From: an uncultured Dechloromonas sp.
GTDB taxonomy: Bacteria; Pseudomonadota; Gammaproteobacteria; Burkholderiales; Rhodocyclaceae
Length of the DNA: 13,251 bases
Assembly (NCBI GenBank): GCA_937996725.1
Contig: CALKUR010000024.1
Span: 1 to 13,251 of the forward strand
Direction: 5' to 3'
In this document: one piece after another, positions 6,600 to 13,251 of the stretch
Numbering within the stretch: position 1 is the first letter of the stretch
Layout: the number at the start of each line of letters is the position of its first letter
The notes under the pieces: generated by a model
The model's database searches: none
What the model was told of the DNA's origin: nothing
Seen by the model: the letters and a program-made list of their open reading frames with translations, nothing else
Program-made: the position numbers and the translations under genes

Positions 6600-7763
6600 T
6601 TACAGACCGGCGGCGGCACGCAGGGCGTCGGCCTTGTCGGTCCACTCCCAGGTGAATTCCGGCTCTTCGCGGCCGAAGTGGCCGTAAGCGGCGGTCTTCG
6701 AGTAGATCGGGCGCAGCAGATCCAGCGCTTGCACGATGCCCTTCGGACGCAGGTCGAAATGTTCGGCGACCAGTGCGGCGATCTTTTCGTCGGCGATCTT
6801 GCCGGTGCCGAAGGTGTTGACCATCAGCGAGACCGGCTTAGCGACGCCAATCGCGTAAGCCACTTGCACTTCAGCCTTGTCGGCCAGACCGGCAGCGACG
6901 ATGTTCTTCGCCACGTAACGGCCAGCGTAGGCGGCCGAACGGTCGACCTTCGACGGATCCTTACCCGAGAACGCGCCACCACCGTGGTGCGCTGCGCCAC
7001 CGTAGGTGTCGACGATGATCTTACGGCCGGTCAGGCCGCAGTCACCGTGCGGACCACCGACCACGAAACGGCCGGTCGGGTTGATCAGGTAACGGATCTT
7101 GTCGTTGATGAACTCGGCAGGCAGCACCGGCTTGATGATCTCTTCGATCACGGCTTCTTCGATCTGCTTGTGGGTCACGTCAGCGTCGTGCTGGGTCGAG
7201 ACCACGACGGTGTCGATGGCGACCGGCTTGCCGTCGACGTAACGCACGGTGAGCTGGCTCTTGGCATCCGGACGCAGCCAAGGCAGGCGGCCGTCGCGGC
7301 GCAGGTCGGCCTGACGCTGCATGATGCGGTGCGCGTAGAAAATCGGGAACGGCATCAGGGTCGGGGTTTCGCGGCAGGCGTAACCGAACATCAGGCCCTG
7401 GTCGCCAGCACCTTGATCCAGATCGATGCCTTCGCCTTCGTTCACGCCCTGGGCGATGTCCGGGCTCTGACGGTTAATGGCGGTCAGAATGGCGCACGAC
7501 TTGTAGTCGAAGCCGATGTCCGAGTTGTCGTAGCCGATGCGGCGCACGGTGTCTTGTGCGATTTCACGGTAGTTAATGTGGGCCGAGGTCGTGATCTCGC
7601 CGGAGATCACGACGAGACCGGTCGAAACCAGCGTTTCGCAGGCGACACGGGCTTTGGGGTCTTCGGCCAGGATGGCGTCGAGGATGGCGTCAGAGATCTG
7701 ATCCGCCACTTTATCGGGATGGCCTTCCGAGACGGACTCGGATGAAAAGAGAAACTCGCTCAT
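6600..7763 (-). CDS. metK: Methionine adenosyltransferase (S-adenosylmethionine synthetase)
   Basis: Cytoplasmic enzyme of 387 residues that makes S-adenosylmethionine from methionine and ATP, releasing phosphate and pyrophosphate. The N-terminal FSSESVSEGHPDK (6-18) contains the ATP-phosphate binding His. GAGDQG (118-123) is signature 1, and the P-loop-like GGGAFSGKDPSKVDRS (261-276) is signature 2. The length is that of bacterial MetK. The ATG at 7763 has GGAG seven bases upstream. It is transcribed alone: a terminator follows and a separate promoter plus structured leader precede. Its product feeds the methyltransferases whose by-product SAH is handled by the neighbouring ahcY. Confidence 0.98.
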   Translation of the reverse strand: MSEFLFSSESVSEGHPDKVADQISDAILDAILAEDPKARVACETLVSTGLVVISGEITTSAHINYREIAQDTVRRIGYDNSDIGFDYKSCAILTAINRQSPDIAQGVNEGEGIDLDQGAGDQGLMFGYACRETPTLMPFPIFYAHRIMQRQADLRRDGRLPWLRPDAKSQLTVRYVDGKPVAIDTVVVSTQHDADVTHKQIEEAVIEEIIKPVLPAEFINDKIRYLINPTGRFVVGGPHGDCGLTGRKIIVDTYGGAAHHGGGAFSGKDPSKVDRSAAYAGRYVAKNIVAAGLADKAEVQVAYAIGVAKPVSLMVNTFGTGKIADEKIAALVAEHFDLRPKGIVQALDLLRPIYSKTAAYGHFGREEPEFTWEWTDKADALRAAAGL

Positions 7764-7770
7764 TTACATA

Positions 7771-7774
7771 CTCC
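7771..7774 (-). promoter_or_regulatory. metK ribosome binding site
   Basis: GGAG on the minus strand, seven bases before the metK ATG at 7763. It lies 11 bases downstream of the large leader hairpin and outside it. Confidence 0.7.
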
Positions 7775-7785
7775 AGAAACAACAA

Positions 7786-7844
7786 ATCCCCGGTGGACTT
7801 GGTCCGGCGTACTACTGCCGGGGGGCGTGTCCTGCTCCGGGGAT
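7786..7844 (-). promoter_or_regulatory. Long nested hairpin in the metK 5' leader (candidate attenuator or cis-regulatory RNA)
   Basis: Three helices nest around one axis on the minus strand: ATCCCCGG (7837-7844) with CCGGGGAT (7786-7793), GGAC (7829-7832) with GTCC (7795-7798), and CCGGC (7817-7821) with GCCGG (7804-7808) around an eight-base loop. After the outer stem the RNA reads U-rich (TTTGTTGTTT), which resembles an imperfect terminator tail. I do not recognise the conserved cores of SAM-I, SAM-II, SAM/SAH or SAH riboswitches in it. The pairing is directly visible; function is unknown. Confidence 0.5.
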
Positions 7845-7908
7845 CGGTTCGAGCGAGGGACGCTTTAGCAGATTCGGCCGCTGTTTTCAGCTGGCCCCGC
7901 CCTGCAAG

Positions 7909-7939
7909 TTGTCGTATTAACTCGGCGGTCTGAGATAAT
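7909..7939 (+). promoter_or_regulatory. Candidate promoter for the lpxL-dapF-xerC gene string
   Basis: TGA-GATAAT (7931-7939) is an extended -10 with five of six hexamer matches. A weak -35, TTGTCG at 7909-7914, sits 19 bases upstream. Transcription would begin near 7946, about 40 bases before the chosen lpxL start. The -10 overlaps the proposed metK -10 on the other strand by two bases. Confidence 0.45.
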
Positions 7940-7966
7940 TGTGTCTGTAAAATCCTTTTGCGTCAA
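7938..7966 (-). promoter_or_regulatory. Candidate promoter for metK
   Basis: On the minus strand TTGACG (7961-7966, five of six matches to the -35 consensus) is followed after 17 bases by CACAAT (7938-7943, four of six matches). The predicted start near 7931 gives a metK leader of about 168 bases that contains the nested hairpin. Confidence 0.45.
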
Positions 7967-7987
7967 CCGTCTGCACTTGTTCGCCTT

Positions 7988-8929
7988 ATGTCTGAAATGC
8001 AAACACCTGCCAACCTGTCGTTAAAGCATCGTTGCTATCTGGGGATTGTTCGCTGGCTGGCCCAGTTGCCGTTGCCGCTGCTGCAGGTCGTGGGCGGGCT
8101 GGTTGGCCGTGTGGTTTATCGTGTTTCGGGGGAGTATCGCCACCATTTCGACGCGAACCTGGCGCAAGCCTTCGGGCCAGCAGCCGTGGCGCAGATCGGC
8201 CCTGTAGCGCGCGCCGAGGCCGGTAAGGCGATCTTCGAGTTGCCTTGGCTGTGGTTGCATCCCCGTGGCGAGATTCTGAGCACTTTGCGCCGGGTCGAGG
8301 GTTGGGAACATGTGCAGGCCGCCCAGGCGGCGGGCAAGGGGATTTTGTTTCTGACGCCACATCTGGGCTGCTTCGAGATCACGGCACAGTACGCCGCCAG
8401 CCACCCGGAGGCTTCGCCCATTACCGTGTTGTTCCGGCCGCCGCGCCAGCGCTGGGCCGAATCGATTCTGCGCTATGGCCGCACCCGCGCGGGGATGGAA
8501 GTCGCCCCGGCCGATTTGTCGGGCGTGCGTCGTCTCATTCGTGCGCTGAAATCGGGTGAATCCGTGGGCTTGTTGCCGGATCAGGTACCGCCGGCGGGCC
8601 AGGGGGCTTGGTTGCCGTGGTTCGGCCGACCCGCGTATACGATGACCTTGGCGGCACGTTTGGCGCAAACCGGTGCCAGCGTGATTTTTGCTTACGCCGA
8701 GCGTCTGCCGAAGGGCCAAGGTTTTGTGTTGACCTGCACCCCGCCGGAAGCGCCATTGCCGCTGGAGGATCTGGAAGCGATGGCTACGGCGATTAACGGG
8801 AATCTGATGCAATTGATCCGCCGCTGCCCGACGCAGTACTTGTGGGGCTATAACCGCTATAAAGCCCCGCGCGGTAGCGGCGAAGAAGCGCAGCGCCCGG
8901 CGTCGGCACAGGTAGAATCCGGGTCATGA
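7988..8929 (+). CDS. lpxL: LpxL/HtrB-type lipid A biosynthesis acyltransferase
   Basis: Inner-membrane acyltransferase of 313 residues in the lysophospholipid/lipid A late acyltransferase family, expected to add a secondary acyl chain to the lipid A precursor. The N-terminal hydrophobic stretch (about 16-45) anchors it. The catalytic HX4E motif is HLGCFE with His125 and Glu130. LFRPPRQRW near 148-156 and the PDQ motif at 197-199 are further family blocks. The ATG at 7988 was chosen. A TTG at 7958 would add ten residues and an ATG at 7997 would remove three; none has a clear ribosome site, so the start is uncertain. Its stop overlaps the dapF start by four bases (ATGA). Which acyl chain and position it serves cannot be told; a paralog such as LpxM is possible. 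Confidence 0.87.
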   Translation: MSEMQTPANLSLKHRCYLGIVRWLAQLPLPLLQVVGGLVGRVVYRVSGEYRHHFDANLAQAFGPAAVAQIGPVARAEAGKAIFELPWLWLHPRGEILSTLRRVEGWEHVQAAQAAGKGILFLTPHLGCFEITAQYAASHPEASPITVLFRPPRQRWAESILRYGRTRAGMEVAPADLSGVRRLIRALKSGESVGLLPDQVPPAGQGAWLPWFGRPAYTMTLAARLAQTGASVIFAYAERLPKGQGFVLTCTPPEAPLPLEDLEAMATAINGNLMQLIRRCPTQYLWGYNRYKAPRGSGEEAQRPASAQVESGS

Positions 8930-9759
8930 AAATTAAATTCTCCAAGATGCACGGTCTGGGTAATGACTTTGTCGTCATTGACGGCATGCGTCAGTATGTG
9001 GCGTTCACGCCAGAACAGATTCGTGCGCTGGGCGATCGCCATACCGGCATCGGATTTGATCAGCTGCTGCTGGTCGAACCGCCTGAAGCGCCGGGTGCAG
9101 ATTTTCGTTACCGCATCTTCAATGCCGACGGCGGCGAGGTGGAACAGTGTGGCAATGGTGCGCGTTGCTTCGTGCGCTTTGTGCACGACCAAAAACTGAC
9201 GGATAAAAATGCGATTGTGGTTGAGACCAGGCGCGGCATGATTCATCCACGTCTGGAAGCCGATGGTCTGGTGACGGTGGATATGGGCCAGCCGCGTTTT
9301 GCGCCGACAGAGATTCCATTTGAGTCCGACACCGATGCCGCCGAACAACCGTTGCAATTGCCCGATGGCACCACGCTGACGATGGGTGTCGTGTCGATGG
9401 GTAACCCGCATGCCGTGACGGTGGTGGCCGATGTTGATACCGCACCCGTGGCCGTGCAAGGGCCGCAGGTGGAAAATCACGCGCGCTTTCCGCAACGCGT
9501 GAACGCGGGCTTTATGCAGATTGAAGATCGCCACAACATTCGTTTGCGCGTGTACGAGCGCGGCGCGGGTGAAACGCTGGCGTGCGGCACGGGCGCTTGC
9601 GCCGCGGTGGTGTCGGGCATTCGCCGTGGCTTGCTCGATTCACCGGTGCGGGTACAAACGCGCGGTGGTGATTTGAGCATTGCCTGGGGTGGCGTGGGCC
9701 AACCGGTCATCATGACCGGCCCGGCCGTAACGGTTTTTACTGGAGAGATCGACGTATGA
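8926..9759 (+). CDS. dapF: Diaminopimelate epimerase
   Basis: Cytoplasmic cofactor-independent epimerase of 277 residues that converts LL- to meso-diaminopimelate for lysine and peptidoglycan synthesis. The N-terminus KMHGLGNDFVVIDG is the family signature. Catalytic Cys75 lies in ADGGEVEQCGNGARC and catalytic Cys220 in GAGETLACGTGAC, matching Cys73 and Cys217 of the Haemophilus enzyme. SMGNPHAV near 158-164 is another substrate-binding block. The start overlaps the lpxL stop by four bases and the end overlaps the DUF484 start by four bases, so translational coupling is likely on both sides. Confidence 0.98.
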   Translation: MKIKFSKMHGLGNDFVVIDGMRQYVAFTPEQIRALGDRHTGIGFDQLLLVEPPEAPGADFRYRIFNADGGEVEQCGNGARCFVRFVHDQKLTDKNAIVVETRRGMIHPRLEADGLVTVDMGQPRFAPTEIPFESDTDAAEQPLQLPDGTTLTMGVVSMGNPHAVTVVADVDTAPVAVQGPQVENHARFPQRVNAGFMQIEDRHNIRLRVYERGAGETLACGTGACAAVVSGIRRGLLDSPVRVQTRGGDLSIAWGGVGQPVIMTGPAVTVFTGEIDV

Positions 9760-10424
9760 GCGTGACGCGCGAAGCAGTGCTGGACTATCTGAAGAGCCAT
9801 CCGGAAATCTTTGAGGAGCAGGCCGAATTTTTCCATCAGGTCGAGATCTCGCATCCCTATAGCGGCCGCACGATTTCGTTGGCCGAGCGCCAGATGATCA
9901 ACCTGCGCGAAAAGAATCGCTTGCTCGAGCACCGCCTGGGTGAACTGCTGGGCGTCGGTGAAACCAATGATGCGCTGGGTGCGCGCATGCATCAGCTGAC
10001 GATTGCGCTGGTCGGTGCCAATCGACTCGACCAGATGGTGGCGTTGATTCTCAAATCACTGGCCGAAGACTTTGGTGTGCCGCAGGCGCGGCTGCGCCTC
10101 TGGGGCGAGGGGGCGTCGAACCTGAGTCACGAAGTATGCACGCCGGTGAGCGCTGAACTCATTAAAGAAGCATCGGGGATGAATCACCCGGTGACAGGTT
10201 CCGTTCGTACCGGCGAAGTCGCCGCTTGGTTCGGTAGCGAAGGCGATAATGAAGCCATCGCGTCCATGGCGCTGGTACCGCTGCGCTTTGATGGCCAGAC
10301 GCTGGGTCTGCTGGCGATGGGTTCGGATGATGCCGAGCGTTTTGTAGCCGGTATGGGCACCTTGTATATCGAACGACTCGGCGATGTGATCGCCGCATCG
10401 CTGTCGCGCGTTCTGCGCGCCTGA
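9756..10424 (+). CDS. DUF484 family protein (GAF-like)
   Basis: Protein of 222 residues in the DUF484 family, which is regularly found between dapF and xerC in proteobacteria. It starts with VLDYLKSHPEIFEE, the family's conserved N-terminal helix, followed by a heptad-like helical region (about 41-85, rich in Leu, Glu and Arg) likely to form a coiled coil. A C-terminal GAF-like domain (about 88-220) follows. There is no signal peptide and no obvious catalytic residue. A TGGAGAG ribosome site lies upstream and the start overlaps dapF by four bases. The function is unknown; the steady linkage to xerC hints at a chromosome- or division-related role, which is inference only. Confidence 0.9.
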   Translation: MSVTREAVLDYLKSHPEIFEEQAEFFHQVEISHPYSGRTISLAERQMINLREKNRLLEHRLGELLGVGETNDALGARMHQLTIALVGANRLDQMVALILKSLAEDFGVPQARLRLWGEGASNLSHEVCTPVSAELIKEASGMNHPVTGSVRTGEVAAWFGSEGDNEAIASMALVPLRFDGQTLGLLAMGSDDAERFVAGMGTLYIERLGDVIAASLSRVLRA

Positions 10425-10435
10425 GGTTTTAGACG

Positions 10436-11464
10436 ATGGCGGCTGCCGGGCAAACTGAGGCGCCTGAAGCGCTCTGGCCCGGTGCCGAAGACTGGCTGGC
10501 CGAACTGCGCGACCAGCGGCGTGTGTCGCCGCACACCCTGAGCAATTACGAACGCGATTTGCGCCGACTGCAAGGTTTGGCGAATGGCGCTGCGCCGGCC
10601 GATTTAACGGCGCTGGATCTACGCCGCTTTGTGGGCCGTTTGCATGCGGGTGGTTTGTCGGGGCGTTCGATCGCGCGCACGCTGTCGGCCTGGCGCGGTC
10701 TGTTGCGCTGGCTGGCGCGGCGCGGCGTGCTCGATGCCAATGTCGCCGAAGGCTTGCATGCGCCGAAGCATCCGAAGCGTTTGCCGGATGCGTTGTCGGT
10801 CGATGAAGCGTTTCGTTTGTTGAATCCTGTCGCGACTGCCGAGGTTGCGGATACTGAGAACCCAAAAGCATCGGCACGCGAGTGTCATCTGCAACTACGG
10901 GACCAGGCGATCTACGAATTATTTTATTCCTCGGGCGTGCGGTTATCGGAGCTCGTCGGCTTGAATCTTGATTGCCTGCCTGACCTGCGCCAAGGCGAAG
11001 TACGCGTACTCGGTAAGCGCAACAAGACCCGTATCGTGCCGGTAGGCAAGGCGGCGCTCAATGCGATTGAAGCTTGGCTCACCGTGCGCGAGCAGATCGC
11101 CAAGCCCGACGAAACGGCGCTCTTTGTTGGCCCGCAAGGCAAACGTATTTCGCCGCGCATGATCCAGTTACGACTGCAGCAGCATGGGCAGCGTCAAGGT
11201 TTGCCGCAACGCGTGCATCCGCACCAATTGCGCCACTCCTTCGCCACGCATATGTTGCAAGGCTCGGGTGATTTGCGCGCGGTGCAGGAGATGCTGGGCC
11301 ATGCCAGCATTGCGTCGACGCAGGTGTATACCCATCTCGATTTTCAACATCTGGCGCAGGTGTACGACCAGGCGCACCCACGTGCCCATCGCGCCAAAGA
11401 CGCGGCCGCACGTGACGCCGCTGAACAATTCACTCCCGATTCTAAAAACAACGATACCCCATGA
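10436..11464 (+). CDS. xerC: Tyrosine recombinase XerC
   Basis: Site-specific tyrosine recombinase of 342 residues that, with XerD, resolves chromosome dimers at dif. The N-terminal SAM-like core-binding domain spans about 15-110 and the catalytic domain about 115-315. All catalytic residues are visible: Arg169 (SSGVRLSEL), Lys194 (LGKRNKTR), His263 and Arg266 (HPHQLRHSFATHML), His289 (LGHASI) and nucleophile Tyr298 (TQVYTHL). It is longer than the usual 300 or so residues, owing to an extra segment of about 15 residues around 132-152 and an Ala/Asp-rich tail after 315. The ATG at 10436 has GAGG overlapping the upstream stop. Context (dapF, DUF484) marks it as the housekeeping Xer recombinase, not a phage integrase. 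The end overlaps the next gene by four bases. Confidence 0.95.
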   Translation: MAAAGQTEAPEALWPGAEDWLAELRDQRRVSPHTLSNYERDLRRLQGLANGAAPADLTALDLRRFVGRLHAGGLSGRSIARTLSAWRGLLRWLARRGVLDANVAEGLHAPKHPKRLPDALSVDEAFRLLNPVATAEVADTENPKASARECHLQLRDQAIYELFYSSGVRLSELVGLNLDCLPDLRQGEVRVLGKRNKTRIVPVGKAALNAIEAWLTVREQIAKPDETALFVGPQGKRISPRMIQLRLQQHGQRQGLPQRVHPHQLRHSFATHMLQGSGDLRAVQEMLGHASIASTQVYTHLDFQHLAQVYDQAHPRAHRAKDAAARDAAEQFTPDSKNNDTP

Positions 11465-12681
11465 CTGCCACTCTGATTCTGAATGCCGGTAAATCCGGTT
11501 CTGTTCGTCGTCGCCATCCCTGGATCTTTGCCGGATCCGTGGCCACGCTCCAAGGCCGTGCCCGTAGCGGCGATACGGTGATCGTAGAAGACGAGCATGG
11601 TACGGCGATGGGGCGTGCTGCCTGGAGCCCCGAGTCGAAGATCCGCGCACGGCTATGGACCTTTGATCCTAACGAAACCATTGATCACGCATTCTTTAAG
11701 CGCCGTATTGCGCAAGCGGTTGCCCGCCGTACCGGATGGTCGGCGTTGCGCGGTGCGCAGCCGGAACCTGCGGGCGAACGCTTGATTCATGGCGAGGCCG
11801 ATGGTCTGCCCGGCGTGATTGCCGATCGCTACGGCGATATGGTGGTGCTGCAACTGACGAGCGCGGGTGCGGATGCCTGGCGTGATGCGGTTGTCGCGGG
11901 CCTGGTGCAAGCTGTGGGTTGTCGGCGCATCTATGAACGATCGGATTCCGACGTGCGCAAGCTGGAAGGCCTGCAGCCGGTGACGGGTTGGTTGGCCGGC
12001 AAAGGGTTGGATGACACGCCACCAACAACGCTGCCGCAGATTGACGAGCATGGCGTGCGCTTTGGTGTCGATGTGGTCGGTGGCCACAAGACAGGCTTCT
12101 ATCTGGATCAGCGCGATAACCGCTTGATGTTGCGTGCGTTGGCGCAAGGCCGCCGCGTGCTCAATTGCTTCTGCTATACCGGCGGTTTTTCGATGCAGGC
12201 GCTGGCCGGTGGTGCGGCATCGGTGATGTCGATTGATTCCTCGGGCCCGGCACTGGAACAGGCAAAGGCGAACCTGGCGATGAATCCGCAGTTGGATGCA
12301 TCGCGTGCCGAATGGCGCGATGCCGATGTGTTCCAGGCGCTGCGCGATTATCACAAGGCCGGTGAGCAATTCGATCTGATTGTGCTCGACCCGCCCAAGT
12401 TTGCGCCGTCGGCGGCGCACGCGGATCAGGCGGCGCGCGCCTATAAAGATATCAACCTATTCGGTTTTAAATTGCTGGCACCGAGCGGCTTGATGATGAC
12501 CTATTCGTGCTCGGGTGGGATCGGTATCGAGTTGTTTCAGAAGATCGTCGCAAGCGCCGCAGCCGATGCCGGTCGCGATGCACGCATTCTGCGCCGCCTG
12601 ATGGCCTCGAGTGATCACCCAGTCGGCTTGGCCGCACCCGAAGGCGAATATCTCAAGGGCCTGCTGGTCGAAGCTGCTTGA
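11461..12681 (+). CDS. rlmI: Class I SAM-dependent 23S rRNA methyltransferase (RlmI-like)
   Basis: Protein of 406 residues resembling RlmI, the 23S rRNA m5C1962 methyltransferase. The N-terminal PUA domain (about 1-75, with SVRRRHPWIFAGSV) would bind RNA; a middle domain follows. The Rossmann methyltransferase domain (about 200-406) shows HKTGFYLDQRDNR, the SAM motif VLNCFCYTGGFS (233-244), DPPKFAP (310-316) and SCSG (349-352), with Cys350 as the probable catalytic cysteine. The start codon overlaps the xerC stop (ATGA) and the stop overlaps the next ATG by one base (TGATG). The family is secure; the exact target base is inferred by similarity. It is one of the SAM users whose product SAH the minus-strand genes recycle. 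Confidence 0.9.
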   Translation: MTATLILNAGKSGSVRRRHPWIFAGSVATLQGRARSGDTVIVEDEHGTAMGRAAWSPESKIRARLWTFDPNETIDHAFFKRRIAQAVARRTGWSALRGAQPEPAGERLIHGEADGLPGVIADRYGDMVVLQLTSAGADAWRDAVVAGLVQAVGCRRIYERSDSDVRKLEGLQPVTGWLAGKGLDDTPPTTLPQIDEHGVRFGVDVVGGHKTGFYLDQRDNRLMLRALAQGRRVLNCFCYTGGFSMQALAGGAASVMSIDSSGPALEQAKANLAMNPQLDASRAEWRDADVFQALRDYHKAGEQFDLIVLDPPKFAPSAAHADQAARAYKDINLFGFKLLAPSGLMMTYSCSGGIGIELFQKIVASAAADAGRDARILRRLMASSDHPVGLAAPEGEYLKGLLVEAA

Positions 12682-13251
12682 TGATCGCGCGGACGGATTC
12701 TGCCAGCCACGGGCGGCTTTGGGCTGGCTTGGGCATCGTGCTGTTGTCGCTTCTTTGGGGCTACACCTGGGTGCTTGCCAAGCAGGCCCTAGATTACGCG
12801 TCACCAATTACTATGACGCTCATTCGGGTCTTCGGCGGCGCAATGGCTCTATTTGTGGCGGTCAAGATTTTGCGTCAACCGATGGCCATGCCATCGCCAC
12901 GCGCTGTGAGTATGATCGGCCTCTGTCAGGTTTCGGGCTTCATGTTATTGCAGACATTCAGCCTCAAGTTTGGCGCAGCCGGCAAGACGGCAGTGCTCGT
13001 ATACACCATGCCGATCTGGACGTTGTTGCTCGCCTGGCCTGTCCTAGGGGAGCGGGTGCGTGGTGCGCAATGGGCAGCCGTGACAGGCATCTTGACAGGT
13101 TTGTTCTTGATAATCGAGCCATGGCATCTGGAGTCTGATTGGCTGAGTAATGGCTGCGGCATCGGTGCCGCCGTCTGTTGGGCCATGGGTACGGTGTTGG
13201 TTAAGAGGCTGCGCCAGGAGTCCCGGGTCAATCTGTTGACCTTGATGGCCT
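12681..13251 (+). CDS. EamA/DMT-superfamily transporter (partial, N-terminal part)
   Basis: An open frame of 190 codons that runs off the right edge without a stop. It starts MIARTDSASHGRLWAGLGIV and continues with hydrophobic helices. LLSLLWGYTWVLAKQAL near 21-37 is the typical first helix of an EamA domain. TFSLKFGAAGKTAVLVYTMPIWTLLLAWPVLGER (about 92-125) matches the helix 3-4 region of DME-family exporters of metabolites or amino acids. About five to six of the expected ten helices are inside the window. The ATG shares its A with the rlmI TGA, so coupling is likely. The substrate cannot be predicted. Confidence 0.88.
   Translation, partial: MIARTDSASHGRLWAGLGIVLLSLLWGYTWVLAKQALDYASPITMTLIRVFGGAMALFVAVKILRQPMAMPSPRAVSMIGLCQVSGFMLLQTFSLKFGAAGKTAVLVYTMPIWTLLLAWPVLGERVRGAQWAAVTGILTGLFLIIEPWHLESDWLSNGCGIGAAVCWAMGTVLVKRLRQESRVNLLTLMA

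Noticed and set aside
6585..7745. Long open frame on the plus strand opposite metK
   Set aside because: It is the antisense shadow of a complete, motif-verified metK in GC-rich DNA; its translation resembles no family I recognise.
7786..7844. Known SAM-I, SAM-II or SAH riboswitch upstream of metK
   Set aside because: Conserved cores of these families are not seen; only the nested pairing is supported, so it is reported as unassigned.
10436..11464. Phage or island integrase
   Set aside because: Position after dapF and DUF484 and the overall domain pattern identify the housekeeping XerC; no tRNA or direct repeats flank it.

Overview
The window reads as chromosomal core sequence from a Gram-negative, GC-rich proteobacterium, most likely a betaproteobacterium. 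The support is indirect: a SAH-type riboswitch ahead of ahcY, the order ahcY - small holin-family membrane protein - metF, and the order lipid A acyltransferase - dapF - DUF484 - xerC. I see no insertion sequence, prophage, CRISPR array, tRNA or rRNA.

Minus-strand half, in order of transcription (right to left). metK (6600-7763) makes S-adenosylmethionine and ends in a clear intrinsic terminator (6546-6582). Next comes an extended -10 promoter (6526-6534), a SAH riboswitch (6455-6516), a strong hairpin (6421-6457), then ahcY (4931-6340), a four-helix membrane protein (4559-4915) and metF (3706-4542), with a terminator at 3655-3680. Together metK, ahcY and metF cover SAM synthesis, SAH removal and supply of methyl groups for remethylation of homocysteine. 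After metF a branched-chain amino acid type ABC importer begins: livK (lipoprotein, 2429-3619), a terminator-like hairpin (2383-2413), livH (1454-2377), livM (309-1442) and the start of livG (1-301, cut by the window edge).

Plus-strand half. From a divergent intergenic region (7764-7987) a tightly packed gene string reads rightward: lpxL-like lipid A acyltransferase, dapF, a DUF484 gene, xerC, an RlmI-like 23S rRNA methyltransferase, and an EamA-family transporter cut by the right edge. Four of the five junctions overlap by 1 or 4 bases and the fifth is 11 bases, so these genes are probably co-transcribed and translationally coupled.

The most interesting material is in the non-coding DNA. 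It includes the SAH riboswitch with a possible Shine-Dalgarno-blocking stem, a long nested hairpin in the metK leader that I cannot assign to a known riboswitch, an intrinsic terminator whose U-run almost touches the livH start codon, and divergent promoters that appear to overlap. No wholly new protein system is evident; the coding content is conserved housekeeping.
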